DNA of 64,000 nucleotides from Periplaneta americana (lineage: Eukaryota; Arthropoda; Insecta; Blattodea; Blattidae). Numbering within the stretch: the stretch's first letter is position 1; each line of letters opens with the position of its first letter. The notes below the pieces were generated by a model, which saw only the letters and a list, made by a program, of their open reading frames with translations, made no database searches and had not been told where the DNA came from. The translations under genes and the position numbers were made by a program. Of this stretch, positions 11,520 to 24,957 are shown one piece after another. Location: positions 113,062,821 to 113,126,820 of the forward strand of contig NC_091123.1 in the NCBI RefSeq assembly GCF_040183065.1, read 5' to 3'.

Positions 11520-11815
11520 ACCTAAACAATTATTCATCAGTTAAGCTATAAAATATAATACATAGCAAGCAAGTTAATTCAATTTAAAAGTATAAACAAT
11601 TCAATCAGTTGAAATATACAGAAATTGATAATAAATATCATGCAAATTACTTCACATCACAAGCATAAACAATTCATCACTTGTGGTATACAGCCTACTA
11701 TTTAATTTATAGCACATACAATTCGTCAGTTAAGCTATAGGCCTACAGTCTACTATTGAATTTACAGCATATATAATTCATCAATTAAGCGAAACAAAAA
11801 TATAGTACAATACAT
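11520..11815. repeat. Degenerate tandem repeat, about 75-85 bp unit
   Basis: Phrases of the type ACAATTCATCAGTTAAGC followed by TACAGTCTACTATTGAATTT recur about four times with drift (starts near 11527, 11590, 11660 and 11718). Composition is AT-rich. Confidence 0.45.
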
Positions 11816-11819
11816 AGTA

Positions 11820-12287
11820 AAAATAATACACCTAATTTAATAACTGAACTTCTATGAAAATCTACAGTGGCAGTACTCATATTATCACAGGCCATGATTG
11901 TCTCAAATGTTTACAAAGAACTGATATTTCAGAATCTCCCCATGCCATTTCTGAAATCTCAATGAAGATATGGATCATTGTCTTGACTGTTTAACTTTAC
12001 ACAGCTTTCAATCATCTGGTTAAATATTGGAGTGCAAGATAACAAATGACATCAACTGCTGAACACTTGGTATCAATCAACCAACAACTTCATTAGATTA
12101 AAGGGGGGAAAAAAAACTGAAAGAATTAATTGTATATAGACACAACACATAAGACAAGGCCGCTTCAGAACAGTAATTGGCAAGGCTCTGTTGTTTTAGG
12201 ATTCTTATGTAGATTCAATTTCACCTGAAAGAAAAAAGTAGCATCTATAAGTATGCCTAATTATGAGAAATAAGAGAAACGGTTGCA
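11820..12287. other. No recognised gene; possible last exon acceptor
   Basis: This stretch is mostly unannotated AT-rich DNA. A strong minus-strand acceptor (TTTTTTCTTTCAG, exon side starting 12224) suggests the last part of the transposase-like gene upstream may have extended here. The following frame is short (about 19 codons) and unrecognised. Confidence 0.3.
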
Positions 12288-12409
<122 letters not shown>

Positions 12410-12479
12410 TGCAAAGTATGGAAATTAATATTGAAATATAATATCAAAAGGTGATTTCACACCATCAACTCTTATCATT

Positions 12480-14956
12480 TAGTACAACAAATCTATTATA
12501 TTCAGTTGCAATCACCAGTAGCTGTTCTTTCCTCCATTTTGTTGTTGGCTGATTTTTCACAAGTCTGCTATGATATGCAGCACTATCCATGACAATAACG
12601 CATTGCCCTAATGTTCTCAGGTCAACAACTGTGTTTGCACCCACTTCTCAACTACAGGGCTATTCATAGCACTATGGTAGTCCTGACTTTTCTTTCAATT
12701 GCATGAAAAAATTAAATCAGCACCTGCAATAAAAATTATACCTGGGCATATAATTACGTCACATGAATTCACAGCATTTAAATAAAGAAAATAAAACATA
12801 ACATAACATAACATGACATGAGATCCTCTTTGGTGAAAGGCTTTCCCACGTTTTTATTTAGTCACTAATTTTTATATTTTTGTACCCTGATTAAAAAAAT
12901 TACTCTTGCCAAATTTATGTAAAATATAAATCAATATAACTTACCGAGTATAAATCCACCTTTCGTTCCGGCATCTAATCTTCCACCCTCATTTGTTGGT
13001 CTATGAATAACACCATTCATGCCACTGGAAACTTCACCTGGTTTATTTCATGAATAAGTGGGTGATCCTACTTAAAAAAACAGAGAGAGACAAGCAATTC
13101 ACATTGACACTCTAAGAGACACAAACATTTTAAAGACAGGAAAACCGTTCAAGAATTTTATAACTAACCTCTAGTTATAATATGAAACTATTAATTGCAA
13201 AACATGTTGTTCCCACTTGAATTCATTACTAGTAGCCTATATTAATTGCAATTTCATATTCAACATAAGTGTTAACCTATTTGTTAGTAAAAAATTCAAT
13301 CACTCAATGTCTCACAATACATTGAAATTTACCATTCATAAAAATCCAAGTCTCATCCAAGAATACTACGGGTTTAGGGTTCTCACGCTCCACATTTCTT
13401 ATATATTCTCTTAAAAACGAATAACATCACTTTCTCGTACATGTGTATAAGGATCCCCTTTGCTCCATAGAAATTTCATCTCTTTCAAAATTTTTTTCAC
13501 CGATGATAAGGATACTCTAAATAAATATGTTTCATAATCATCATTCATATGTTCCAGAACTTTTGCTGCTGTTAGTACTTCCCCTGTAACAGTAAATGAA
13601 AATTATGCCATATTTTTATACATATGACTAATATCAGAATTACATTGCATAAATCAACACAATAATTCCTGTAACTTCCCTACCTTTATGTAACTTGTCA
13701 TAAATAAATCTCGCAATTGCATCTTTCGTAAAATCATCAGCATCAGTCACTGGATGTTTACGTAGTCTATGTTTTCCTGGTGTCACAAGTGGGGTCCCCT
13801 TCTGTGAATTTCTCACATTCGTGGCTGTAGTAAAGCCAAGCTGTAATAACAAACAATAACATAACACTTCTAAAAATTGTTATATCATAAAATTCATGCA
13901 TGATACCAACATTTGCAGCTATATGAATAGAAAATGATCAATATGTTAGGTTGGGTCTACGATAGGTTTAAGTAGGCTAATATTTAGGTAATTCTCCAGA
14001 AAAGCTACATCAAAGAAGGCATAATTTTATTTTGTTTAATTGATTTCTGTGATATGTACATAGTGATGAACACGTGGTTTTAGTGCACAGCCACAAATAC
14101 TTTCAGCACAAAAATCCTTTGACACTTACCTGTATATTCTAATGCATTGTTGTAGTCCCTCCCTCAAACTTGTTACTAATTACCAATATAACATGCGAGA
14201 GGTCCATGACGAAGAGAAATGGTTAGTTTCCCAGTAGTGCGTCCTCGTCCTCTCGAGTGTTATATCTTAACAAGTACTTTGGGTGGGGTGGCTTTTCTGA
14301 AGAAACACCATATTTAATATTACTTAGACCAGTCATGAATAAATTATTCAGCCAGAGTCAACGTTCCTATGCTTTATAGAGTATGTTATATAGTTATTAT
14401 ATAAAACTGAATTATTTTTAAGCACCATAACAGGCCAACATTCATGTAATATTTGCTGCAATATCAAGTTAATAATTACAATATGACTTGTATTTTCTTC
14501 GGCCGATGTGGCATGTAAATTGTGATCTGAACGGTTAATTTAATACTAAAAGAGAAAACTGGAAATTTACTTTCGTGCTGTTTGATTATTTGTTCGTCTA
14601 ATTTGTAAATGTATTTAAGCTATCACCTACTGCAGTATTACAGTATCTTAAATGTATTTAGTTTGGCAATATGAAAATCACTGACTTGATTAAACATCTA
14701 GGCCTAACTTAAAAATTTGTTTTGTTTGACCACAATCATGAAATTATTAGTGCAAACTCCTAAAACTGAATACCACTTTGAAATGTATGTTTAAGAATAC
14801 TTACTCCTAATAATTTTCCTATTCTGGTTGTAATTGCTGTCTCCGTTAGCATAATTCCTTCTTCATTATCTTCTTTCTTCAACTCATTATACACGTGAAC
14901 TACAGATTTCTGAAGCGTACTCTGAATGCCACACATTTTCTTCCTTGGAGGAGTCA
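12480..14956 (-). pseudogene. Multi-exon DDE transposase-like gene (Tc1/mariner-IS630 type), decayed
   Basis: Five minus-strand exons can be chained: 14805-14956, 13684-13840, 13333-13583, 12945-13070 and about 12480-12723. Intron borders are canonical (GTAAGT, GTAGGG, GTAAAT and GTAAGT donors; TTACAG, TTACAG, TTTAAG and TTGCAG acceptors), and codon phase is kept across every junction. The chain gives an N-terminal helical region, then VKKILKEMKFLW, the first catalytic motif FLDETWIF, VIHRPTNEGGRL, GADLIF, and the second catalytic motif VIVMDSAAYH. The family is an eukaryotic IS630/Tc1-like transposase; the final acidic residue is not visible. Lesions include a frameshift at IRF (about 13410), a TGA in exon 4 (about 13046) and stops in exon 5. 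A TTGCAG acceptor before 14956 implies an upstream exon that I cannot find. No TIRs were seen. Confidence 0.7.
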
Positions 14957-14999
14957 CTGCAACACTATTTCATTTTTTGACATAGTAATAAAAATCTAA

Positions 15000-15630
15000 A
15001 CACGAAAGAAATTCATTAAAATTTGAAATAATATTTCTATCCATTACCCACGTGCATTATCACCCCCAAGTATATTATATTTATTCGTACTTATCTGACT
15101 ATTCTTGAATTATAACCACAACGCAACACATAAAATAACTATTATGTATTAATATTAATACTAATATTAATTAATTATTAATAAGTTCGAATTTCACTAT
15201 CTTCCAGTAACCGGCTGAGAAATCTAGTACAATTTTAATTTCATGGAACTCCAGTACCGGCAAATATTGTCGATATTTGCCTCAGCTGCCAACATACCAG
15301 TTACAAAATCACTACCATTTATAGTATTTGTCAGTATCGAAATTCGAAACGAAGTTGGCAAAAGAAAATTCAACCTTCAAACTAGAAAATCACCATAATC
15401 CACTAGCATTTGTAGTAATGGGGGAAAAATGGTTAGGTTTCACCCTTAGGGTATCAAGTTACCTGGTCTTCCCTATACAAGCCACAAAAGGTCCATGCCT
15501 CAGGCAGGAAATAAATCCGCGACCATGCCTACTCTGCAGTGTCAATGGAGCCTGAATCTTTACTTTACTGCTACCTAAGTGTCTCAATTATTGCACAGGA
15601 GTCTTTATTATGCTCAGTAAGGAAGTAGGT
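15000..15630. other. No recognised feature
   Basis: AT-rich DNA upstream of the transposase-like gene. It could hold a missing first exon, but I see no frame that connects. Confidence 0.4.
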
Positions 15631-15634
15631 GGAC

Positions 15635-15905
15635 GGGTAGCTCAGTGATTAGGGCAACTGACAACGGACTCCAAGGTACGGGATCCAATTCCAGGTGACG
15701 ACGGAATTTGTCTCGTTGCCGAAACTCCTAAAACGGCCCCGAGGTTCACTCAGTCTTCTGTCAAATTGAGTATCGGGTCTTTTTCCGCAGTAAAAGGCGG
15801 TCTGAGCGTGATGCTGACCACACTACCTTATTCTAGCCAAAATCATGAAAGTATACAGCTCTATAACAATAAGGCTTCATTGAGTTTCAAGGACATACCT
15901 ATACT
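15635..15905 (+). repeat. tRNA-derived SINE, plus orientation
   Basis: The head GGGTAGCTCAGTGATTAGGG gives the A box, and GGGATCCAATTCC lies at the B-box position. The body carries GAAACTCCTAAAACGGCCCC and AAAAGGCGGTCTGAGCGTG and ends near ACATACCTATAC. This matches the tRNA head plus unrelated body plan of a SINE. The open frame overlapping it is incidental. Confidence 0.8.
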
Positions 15906-15909
15906 TTTT

Positions 15910-17030
15910 AACGAGAATGTATGTTTCACTAGAGAAGAAGATATTAATTTATATTACTTTTTTTGTTTTCTGAGTCTTATGTACTCTGCAATATATTTAG
16001 AAAACAATAATACTGATTACTTCCTGAAAATCGAAGAACAGTGCCACTATCGGTTTGGAATGATCTATTCCAGAACAAATGATTTCTCGCTTTCTCGGAC
16101 GGAGGTCCGTGTTATGTGCCAAATATAATCATCTATTTTAAAATCCACATCAATATTATAAATACTGGTAAATTACAAAGCTGGTAATATGTGCGATTTA
16201 TGGATGCAGAAATTATTATAAATTGCAGAATAATACATTCTCTGGAACAATAACTTAACTGCAAAATATTAAATTTGAGACAAGAAGCATCAAACATTTT
16301 CGATCTCGTGTAACAGCTTTGCGCAGAACAACATTCAAACGTTTCTACAGGGCGCGATATTTGTTGAAGGGAAATAATATTTTGTCAGGAGAAAGATTGC
16401 TATTAAGGATTCAATATATGCCGGAAACAGCAAAACGACGTAACGTACGGTAAGATGTTATTCCAGGAAACGCTTCAGTTACATATCTTGTTTCGCTTTC
16501 CAAATGACAAGACACTGTAAATAGATATTGTGTCTAGATAACAATGTTCATATTGTGTTTCTAATTACGTTGTATCCTGTAATACGAAATTATTCATAAT
16601 GTATATATTTAATTACAGGTGTCAACAATGAGCTCTAAATTCCGTAAGAGCAGATTTAGGTAAGTTATTTTGAAAGATTAAGAGTCATTATAAATTGTAG
16701 AATAACCATACAATTATTATCCTTACTAGAAAACAGATGACTTCAGGATTACACTAAGATCACAAGGGTAAGTAAGTACGCTACAGGATCTATTATACCA
16801 AGTGTACCGTTTGAAGATTGTGAGTAGCTAAGTTATATCCCTGATCATAACAGAATGATTAGCAATTTCACTATGCTGCCATCTTGCGACTGTAAAAGAA
16901 GTCACGTTATAACCCTGATTGAATTGCACAGAGTAATATCAAGCAGTAATATTTGCTTTCTAGCGATCGTTACCAAAAAAATTCATTTTCGACATTGGAG
17001 ATCCTAGTAGTTGTTCTTTTTCATATGTTG
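15910..17030. other. No gene; one short dispersed segment
   Basis: No coding similarity was found. A segment at about 16855-16935 (minus strand) shares TGGCAGCATAGTGAAATTG and flanking sequence with about 34168-34240, so it belongs to an unnamed dispersed repeat. Confidence 0.5.
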
Positions 17031-17031
17031 T

Positions 17032-17079
17032 CATATATATATATATATATATACATACATACATACATATATGTATGTA
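17032..17079. repeat. (AT)n(ACAT)n compound microsatellite
   Basis: An AT dinucleotide run passes into ACAT tetranucleotides and their complement. Confidence 0.9.
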
Positions 17080-17201
17080 CGTGTGAGAGATCAAAAGTTA
17101 GATTAAATGCTACGACAACGCTGCCATCTAACGGACGAAAATGAGGGCAGGATAAGTTGTTCGCACTTTTTTATGTGCTAAATGACAGGAGTGATCGATG
17201 A

Positions 17202-17270
<69 letters not shown>
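17202..17270. repeat. (ATT)n(ATC)n compound microsatellite
   Basis: Consecutive ATT units are followed by consecutive ATC units without a break. Confidence 0.95.
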
Positions 17271-17533
17271 TAAAGGTATTTGGTATGATTACATTTCTTG
17301 GTCTATCTTACCTACGCTATCATAACTACTAAATGGTACCTGAAAATGGACAGATAAACGAAAAATTTAATGTACAGCCTTCGTACGGCGGACGTCAGTG
17401 ACTTATAACTTATAAGTTATAAATATACATTATATTCATATATGAGGTCTTGCCATACTCGTATGTCTAAAATGCAGGTAGTAGGCCATTGATGATATAA
17501 TGAGCAGAGTTCGGCCGGCACCATGAATCGTGT

Positions 17534-17609
17534 CCTGGCATAGCTCAGTTGGAAACAGCACTCAGCACGCAGAGCTGATCGATCCCGGGTTCGATTCCCG
17601 GTGCCGGAA
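17534..17609 (+). tRNA. tRNA-like sequence (Cys-GCA-like pseudo-tRNA or SINE head)
   Basis: The sequence folds as a tRNA. The acceptor CCTGGCA pairs mostly with TGCCGGA (one mismatch, one wobble). The anticodon arm is TCAGC-loop-GCTGA with loop ACGCAGA, giving GCA at positions 34-36. A perfect T arm, CCGGG-TTCGATT-CCCGG, is present. The A box is TAGCTCAGTTGG and the B box GGTTCGATTCC. Against a functional tRNA: position 33 is C rather than U, and the D stem is imperfect. The sequence continues into a plausible SINE body (through about 17720). A SINE head or tRNA pseudogene is more likely than a working tRNA-Cys. Confidence 0.5.
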
Positions 17610-17719
17610 CGAATTTTTATGAATAGGTATTTATAAGTTAGAATGCAATAACCTCAACGACGACTGCATAAGTCGCACCTTAAGAATCCATAGGGTCTCT
17701 CGGAGGATTTTCCGTAAAA

Positions 17720-20700
17720 GTTTGATACGTGTTCTTTCACACAAAAGAAATTAAAATTATTTTGTTTGAGAAAAATGATTTACGTAATTGTTTCATTTTT
17801 CTCTAAACATCTTGCTCTATCTCGCACTGAAGGACACACACAGTATTCTCTCACGCAAGTAAGTTCTTGAATCTCTTCTTTCACATCTCTCTCTCACTAT
17901 TTCAGAGTTCAATTCATCGCAAGAAAAAATTGTACTAAAATCTTACACTTAAGAACACGCGTATATCGGTATTCGTTTTTAGGACATGCATAATGTACGC
18001 TTCAAATCTCTCAACAGCTACACTAGCACCACTTTCAAATAAGCAAAGATGTTCATTACGCGAAGAATGGGGACTGTTGGAAACCAAAGAGGCTGGGTGC
18101 ATTTAGAATCAAATGGGAGCATGCGACTCTTTGATTCCAAAGCTGGAACTAACATTTTGTCGCAATTTTTGCTGTTTACAAGAATCAGTTTGATTCCAAT
18201 AGTCAGTTTCAACGCAAGATTTTAGTGATTTAGAGGACGTTCTGAAGTCAAATCATGACAGTTGTATGTAGAGTTACATTATTTTGAAGGATGCATGGAC
18301 ACATAAAGCTCATTTTCGTTATTAAGTGGACAAGAGACGTTCTGAAAATGAGCTCCTCGTATATGTTACGTAACTTACAAAAGTAATAGGCTCCATAGCC
18401 ACAACATTAAGAACTACAGTAATATAAATACGCCTGATTGAATAGCGCATATACGAATGGAGCTACCACTATGAAAAGACGATTAGATAGTTAGAATCAC
18501 AAGAATATGTACCGTACTTCAGTTATCATATACTTATTGTGTTAGATTTACTGAAAAATGTTATGGAAAATTAATGCTATAAAATTTCGTCGAAATATAT
18601 GGAGTTAAAATGTTTGATGTTTTCACATAAATCTTACGCGACAATCCAATTCTGGCGACAATTTTTTGTAACAAACCCATTTAACAAGATGAGACATATT
18701 CGCTCCACAAAGCTCTATACACTTTAGGAAAACCATTCTTCTATATGTCCTCACATAGCGCTAGTTTGGCACTGATTTCAAATACGTATATCTCTCTTAC
18801 AGTCTAACCAAAAGGCAAAATGCTAACGTTAGCACTTCGCAAAGCAATGAAATGGATATCACATCCTCATCCCCAGAGAGATACACTGACGCAATGGCTC
18901 ATTCAAGAACCCGGTAACTAAAATAAGAGTACTCTGTCTGTATGGACAGCGAGCGGTTTTCTTCGGTCCAATAAAATAGAATGTAACAAGCTACCCAATG
19001 CGCCAAATTAAAACAATGAAATCATGCTCGCAACTTGAGACGAAGAGCATAAAAACTAAGAGTTATGGCTAGCTGCGCATAGTAGGAGTATGCTTGTTTT
19101 GAAACTGTAACAACCGCATCGACCACGAAATTTCATTCGTACACTGAAGTTGAGAAATAAACCCCAAACACAATTACTTAACTGGGATAGACAGAACTGT
19201 TTATAGCAGTCGTATTGGGAGTACTAGCAGGATCTCCCTCTTTAGAACCGTCAGCCGTACGTCAGATCGTATAAACAGAAGTCGAATTACGCTTGAAGCT
19301 CTTTTTACGAGAGCTCAATAATTTGCAGCCGGTATGCTAGGAGATAACTAAAACAAGAGTATAAAGTAGAAGTGAAAAATTATCTAATTTTCTGCGACAC
19401 AAGTTATACCCGGTGCGTACAAATTTCAGTCTGTGCCACAGCAGGTAAATCACACTCGCTCCTCACATAATTCAAGGTAGAAAGAGCAGTTCTCGCTTGC
19501 CGGAGTTGCGCATACTTGGCATTCCTGCACCGTTTCTCCTGCAGATGGCATGCTTTTGCATATTGGACAATTTACTCCAACACCGTCACCATAATTTTAC
19601 GCTCGTCAATATTAGATTTCCTTACGTCGCTTAAATAGAAGCAGATTCTCAAAGTGGCTTTAAAACGACTCCAGTAACAGGACTACTGATTTCTAAAATT
19701 GGTCTCCCTTGATTATTTTGTGGTAACATACTACTGTAGAAAATATGTTTATGACGTCGTCTTGTTTAACGACAAGCAGGACAAGATGAGATTGAGGTAA
19801 GCTTTCATTCGGGAGAAAAGTAACGATAACATATTAAAGTCTTAGATTTACAGTATGATTAAGAGCGTTCTAAACAAAAGTTGTCAACCACTTCTACCCC
19901 CTGCAAAAAATTCAATCCTGAGTCATCAAGCTTCCCCATCTTCCAACCATGAGTGAAAAATTAATCACCTGACATGTGTTCTATGTTAGAAATGAAATTA
20001 TTCACAATGCCAGATTATGAAAGTTCAGAAAGAAGCCATTTAATAGATCATGTCTGGCGGTACTAGCAAACAATCCACCAAACATCCAGCAAAACAACGA
20101 ATGTTGAAGTGACGACATTGTCTGTACAAAATTATTTTTATTCATGCCGCCTTTGTTTTCTTTGCAATGAAGCAGGTTTGCGACCTTTAGTAAATTGTGT
20201 ATATCTGTGATATAGACAATTTTGGGAAGTCAGTTGAAAGCTGAATGCAAAACTGGAAGCATAAAGCACTGGACAGAAGGTAGGCTATTTTCTTTGAAAC
20301 AGTATTACAGCAGTAGAAATTATATTATTACCTATCACTTAATGGATAAATCGCAAATGTGTTCAACTTGAATAATGGACCCAGTGACATATTAAGACAA
20401 TGTTGATATTATCAGGTCCTTCTTATAAAAATACACCGAATGCCCTGGCAAAACAAGGTTTCTCTTCAGCTTTTGGGCTGATTGGTTGAGCTGAATTTTT
20501 GTAAGGTAAGCTGACAGATCTCTCCGGTAGATTATTATTATTCGTGTATTACCAAATGACGTGTGTCTCTGCTATAAAAATTAAATTAATTTTCTGCACT
20601 TCGCATATGTGTTGCAAAGCTTTTTCGATCTTTTCCGGAGTTCCGTCTTCATAAGGGTCCATTGATACTTTAGCGATATGCTATTTGGGTAGTAATAATA

Positions 20701-20745
20701 GAATTTCTACGAGTATAATACTGTTTTGTAACAGTGTTCAATGCT
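17720..20745. other. About 3 kb with no recognised feature
   Basis: I find no motif-bearing frame, terminal repeat or tandem array. Composition is moderately AT-rich. The open frame at 18018-18212 shows nothing familiar. Ancient, unrecognisable repeats are possible. Confidence 0.45.
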
Positions 20746-20746
20746 A

Positions 20747-20987
20747 TATGAAGGGTTTAAAGCCATAGTGGGCGAAGCGCCATTTATTAAAAATGGAGAA
20801 AGCAAGGGTTAAAGTTAAATGAATACAACAGTTTAATGAAGATTGGCAAATCATTTAGTTTTAATGTGTATACTTTATATTACTTGCTATGTTTCCATTG
20901 AATTATGGTAATAACTTCATTTTAACCCTTGTTTTCTACGGTTTTAATAAATGGCATTTGGCCCACTATGGTTCTGAACCCTTCATA
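20747..20987. mobile_element. MITE with about 75-bp TIRs
   Basis: The left end reads TATGAAGGGTTTAAAGCCAT. The right end, reverse-complemented, reads TATGAAGGGTTCAGAACCAT, and the match continues through GCCATTTATTAAAA and CAAGGGTTAAA. Total length is about 241 bp, non-coding. Flanking TA is compatible with a Tc1/mariner-derived MITE, but the exact end is uncertain by one or two bases. Confidence 0.8.
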
Positions 20988-21376
20988 TGTTTTCATTTTT
21001 TAATCGGCTGTCAACCGACTATCAAAATCTTCCTCTATCACTGGAGTATCATAAATGAATGAAAAGCAGCACACATGCGTTACCGGTACTGCAAAGAAAA
21101 CAAATGCCGTCTGAATAAAAATAGCCCAATATATTAGCATTTCTGAATGTGTAAAATACAGAAGGAACGCCAATTCTGAAGTACACAAAAACATGAAAAT
21201 TATTTTATAAAGATAATAAAAACGAGGTAGATAATACTACAATGCATAACATCGTCCACGACTGAAAAGGCACATTTTTCAATCTATGACAAATATAAAT
21301 GTTTTTTTTTCTATTATATATAAATAAAACGTTTTAGATTTAGTTGAACAATGCTCATCATGGTAGGACTTCAGAT

Positions 21377-21537
21377 CAGGGGTCGTCAGCGCAGAGCACC
21401 CTGGGCCTAGCGTCGCTTACACGCAGAGAACACAGTGCACCATGGGCATACTCTCTACGTCTTCCTGCTGCACGAAGGTACACACGAGATGGCACCGCTT
21501 ACCCTTTGCACATTTCAGCGAGTGCTGACGACCACTG
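21377..21537. mobile_element. hAT-type MITE with 8-bp TSD
   Basis: The left TIR is CAGGGGTCGTCAGC; the right, reverse-complemented, is CAGTGGTCGTCAGC. The 8-bp duplication CTTCAGAT flanks it exactly (21369-21376 and 21538-21545). The 161-bp element is of the same family as 52011-52150. Confidence 0.88.
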
Positions 21538-21549
21538 CTTCAGATTATT

Positions 21550-22520
21550 TAGTACAAGACATGCACTTCACTGTGGTTTAGCAAAAGGACTGTCATCAGT
21601 GAACACCGGCTATATATATGCACTGAAATATGCATGCACAAATTCACAGAATTATTAATGTATGATCCATAAATTTTCCATTGTAATTAATGTAATTAAA
21701 TTGAAATCGTCGTGTCAATTAATTTATCCGTGCTATTATAAACCGCTTTTTCTACCCAATCACCCTAATCATACACCACACAAAATAATATAGTCAAATG
21801 TTTGTAGGCTAAAATCTGGGAAGAGAAATTATTTCCGTTATACTGAAATTCCGTTAAACTCAACAAAACACAATGCACAATAAAACATTTAAGTCATGCA
21901 ATACAACAATGAATATTGGAAGTGTAGAGGCAATGAGAGAATATTTCTTCGCTACATCGAACTTCTCGTCTTCGTCTACTTCCAAAAATTTTTAATTTTT
22001 CTTCTTCAAAAAGTGTTTACATTTAATATTAACATTATTTACCTATAGATATGTTCTTCACAATGAAATTCCAAATATTCTGTGCACACAAGAGTCTGAA
22101 ACTGTTTTATAATAGCATATTACTTTTGATCTTCGTCAGAACGAGGGCAAAAAAAAGCTCACTACAGGTATATAGGCCTATCTGTGCTTGATTGGTACTA
22201 TTCCATTTGTTACAAAAGAGGTGCTTTTAGGACACTAGTCTAGGCAAAGTATTATCATAGTCTAATATATAGGCTACATTCACGAAACTCAATATGTAAG
22301 AAATATGCTTCCATAGATAGTTGTGAACCACTAGGATCGCTACTATCGGCTCATCACAGACTATGCGAAATAGTACCGACCCAGTCTATTGTTCCTAGTA
22401 CCCTCAACAACTCAAGCTTCGTGACTGTTTATACTAAACTGTGTTATTATTGTTACGATGGCAGAGGTGAGCAACATTTCATTGAATTAGGCTATGATAT
22501 ACATTTGCGGTGTTAAGTAA
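21550..22520. other. No recognised feature
   Basis: AT-rich DNA without identifiable genes, arrays or repeat termini. Confidence 0.4.
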
Positions 22521-22836
22521 AGAAATGGCCGGAAAATGTAAATAGATGATTTGTGCTCCAACCTACTGTTTGAGACAGAACATGCGTGCCGTTATTCTGA
22601 TAAATAAACAGGGCAGACCCAGTGGCTGAATGCAGGAAAGGAGCTACGACTCAATTCGATTATTTTTTTTATGGCTTTAAACGTATTGTTGCACGGAAGA
22701 ATTAATACGAAAAGACTAGCTCCTTTCCTACAGTCCGCCACTGGGTCTATCGTGTTTCCTTGTCAGCATAACCTCGTGCGTCTTCTATCTCAAACAGTAG
22801 GCTTGGACTCGAAGTTTACGTTTTCCACCCATTTCT
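22521..22836. mobile_element. Foldback/MITE with about 130-bp inverted arms
   Basis: The left arm contains CCTACTGTTTGAGA and GACCCAGTGGC...GGAAAGGAGCTA. The right arm contains their reverse complements (about 22715-22836). The loop is about 65 bp. No unambiguous TSD was found. Confidence 0.75.
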
Positions 22837-22839
22837 GAG

Positions 22840-24898
22840 CATGAGGGTACAAAATAAAGTCATCCAATCGGTAATATTTTGATAAAGGAACTTATTTTAA
22901 TCAAATTTTCGTAATACCGGGGTTCCCACAAATTAGATTATTGAACACTGCGTCTTAAGGAGACGTGGACTAGTTTCTCTCGTGAACAGGAAAAGTTCAT
23001 TAAAGTGGTATTTATTATACTGACATTTGACTGTACATTGTCATACTTATTTATGTAAACCTGTGGAACATGATGCTTTCAAAAATGACTTTTGCGTAAG
23101 CACTCTCACAATAAATTTTGATAGAAGAATGTCTGTCAAAAGACGATTATTCATTTCATAATGTTATTCTGCGTATTATAGCACCATTTTCATCGGGTTA
23201 TAAAAATTACAAATTGTATCGTAAGCAATCCTTCTGAGTCTATTGAGTTTACACAGAAGAGACGTCAAGTTAAACATGTTGATAATATTATTCGTAGAAT
23301 TCCTGCTACTAACGATGACTTAAATAACGTTTAATCTCCTAATCGTGCAATGCCATACGATAAAGGAAAAGTCAAAGTGGTCAAAATTACATAAGCAAGA
23401 AGCTATAAAATTATCGTAACATTTCCCCAGTAGCTATTACCTTTAAAATATGAATATGAAGCATTTTGCAATGAAACACTAATTTATACGCGAAATCAAA
23501 TACATGTATATTTATCATCGCCCCAGGCATAGTGAACTGCAGAAAAAATATTATTTTTGCATGTGTTTCAAAATGCTACACATAGCATGCATTTTACATA
23601 TAAATTCAAGCTCTAATGATTTCCAGACGGGTCGGTACGGCTTCGATTATCTATAAACGAACGGTGTACTACCCTCAATACGACTTTTCCATTTCGCCTC
23701 AAAAACCTAGTCATGCAATGGAAACTGCATCACAAATGATTTACATTTGTCTTGCTGGAAAATTACAATTTGAACAGTAATAATAAGATTACTTTTCCTA
23801 ACAATCTTTTCAAAATAGAGTTTGCGAGTTGATGGCATTATTATGGGCAATGAATGACGGGAGAAACCGAAACACTAGTAGAAAACTTGTTTCACAGCAC
23901 TTTCTCCGCAATATACCGCACATGAATGTCATCGTCATTGCATGTGGTGAGAAGACAGTCAGGAGAATTAGCATTAGTGACTATGGTCAGGAAAATTGAA
24001 TTCTTTTAAGAACGAAACACCACAAAATCGCCAAATAAAATTCTCGTGGAAAATTATATACGTCTATGTAGGTACTGTAAAACAGAATTTAAATGCAGAA
24101 AATTCATTCAATACCGAGAGCAATGTTTCGATTAACGCGAAGTGAGTTTTAGTTGTGGTTAGTAGTATGTAATGTAGTTCATGTGTGACAATATTTTTCG
24201 CGAGCATTTTCGCAAATTTCACGCTTTCATGCAAAAGTCTTAATTTGCACGATAAATACGAAAAATACCTATATAATTAGGTATTTTTTAATTTTCCTTA
24301 TTTTAAAAACAAATTATAAATAATTTTTCGTCAAAATACTTGTGGCATATTTATACTTTCTATTATTTACATGCACTGAGGCTCACTGTAACTGATTGAA
24401 AGTACTTTTGGCTGCCAGTTAATAACTTGACTACCCCTTGGGAACATTGCTTGCTGCTTGTATAAAAATAAAAGAGGGCTTTTAAGGCACACCAGTTAAT
24501 GGATGTTTGTCAAACAATTCCGCGAATTTCAACACAAAATAGAGAATTTAACGCTACCGTACTCCATTATAAAATATAATAACCTCTGCAAGCTATTTTC
24601 ATTCTACTTGGTAAGTTTAAGAGTTGGTTTCCAAAGTGAAATGATGGTGTGAAGAAGGAGCGCTAAACCGAAATATGTGCGTCTTCTCGTGTGATGGAAT
24701 ACCATAGCCAAGGGGTTTAACTTATTTAAGTAGTAGTAATAATAATAATAGTTATAAACAAGAGATCTTCAATTAAATCAGAGTTAACAGTAAATTAAAG
24801 TTACAAATGTGTTAATTATTGAACTACATCATACCATCACATATCTCTCAACTAAATGATATATCAATTATTATAATAAATGTACATTAATTTCGCTC

Positions 24899-24900
<2 letters not shown>
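22840..24900. other. No recognised feature
   Basis: About 2 kb without a motif-bearing frame, tandem array or clear terminal repeat. Confidence 0.4.

Positions 24901-24957
<57 letters not shown>
24901..24957. repeat. (AAT)n microsatellite (3' tail of adjacent minus-strand SINE)
   Basis: Perfect AAT array. Read on the minus strand it follows the SINE body, so it likely grew from the SINE tail. Confidence 0.92.
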
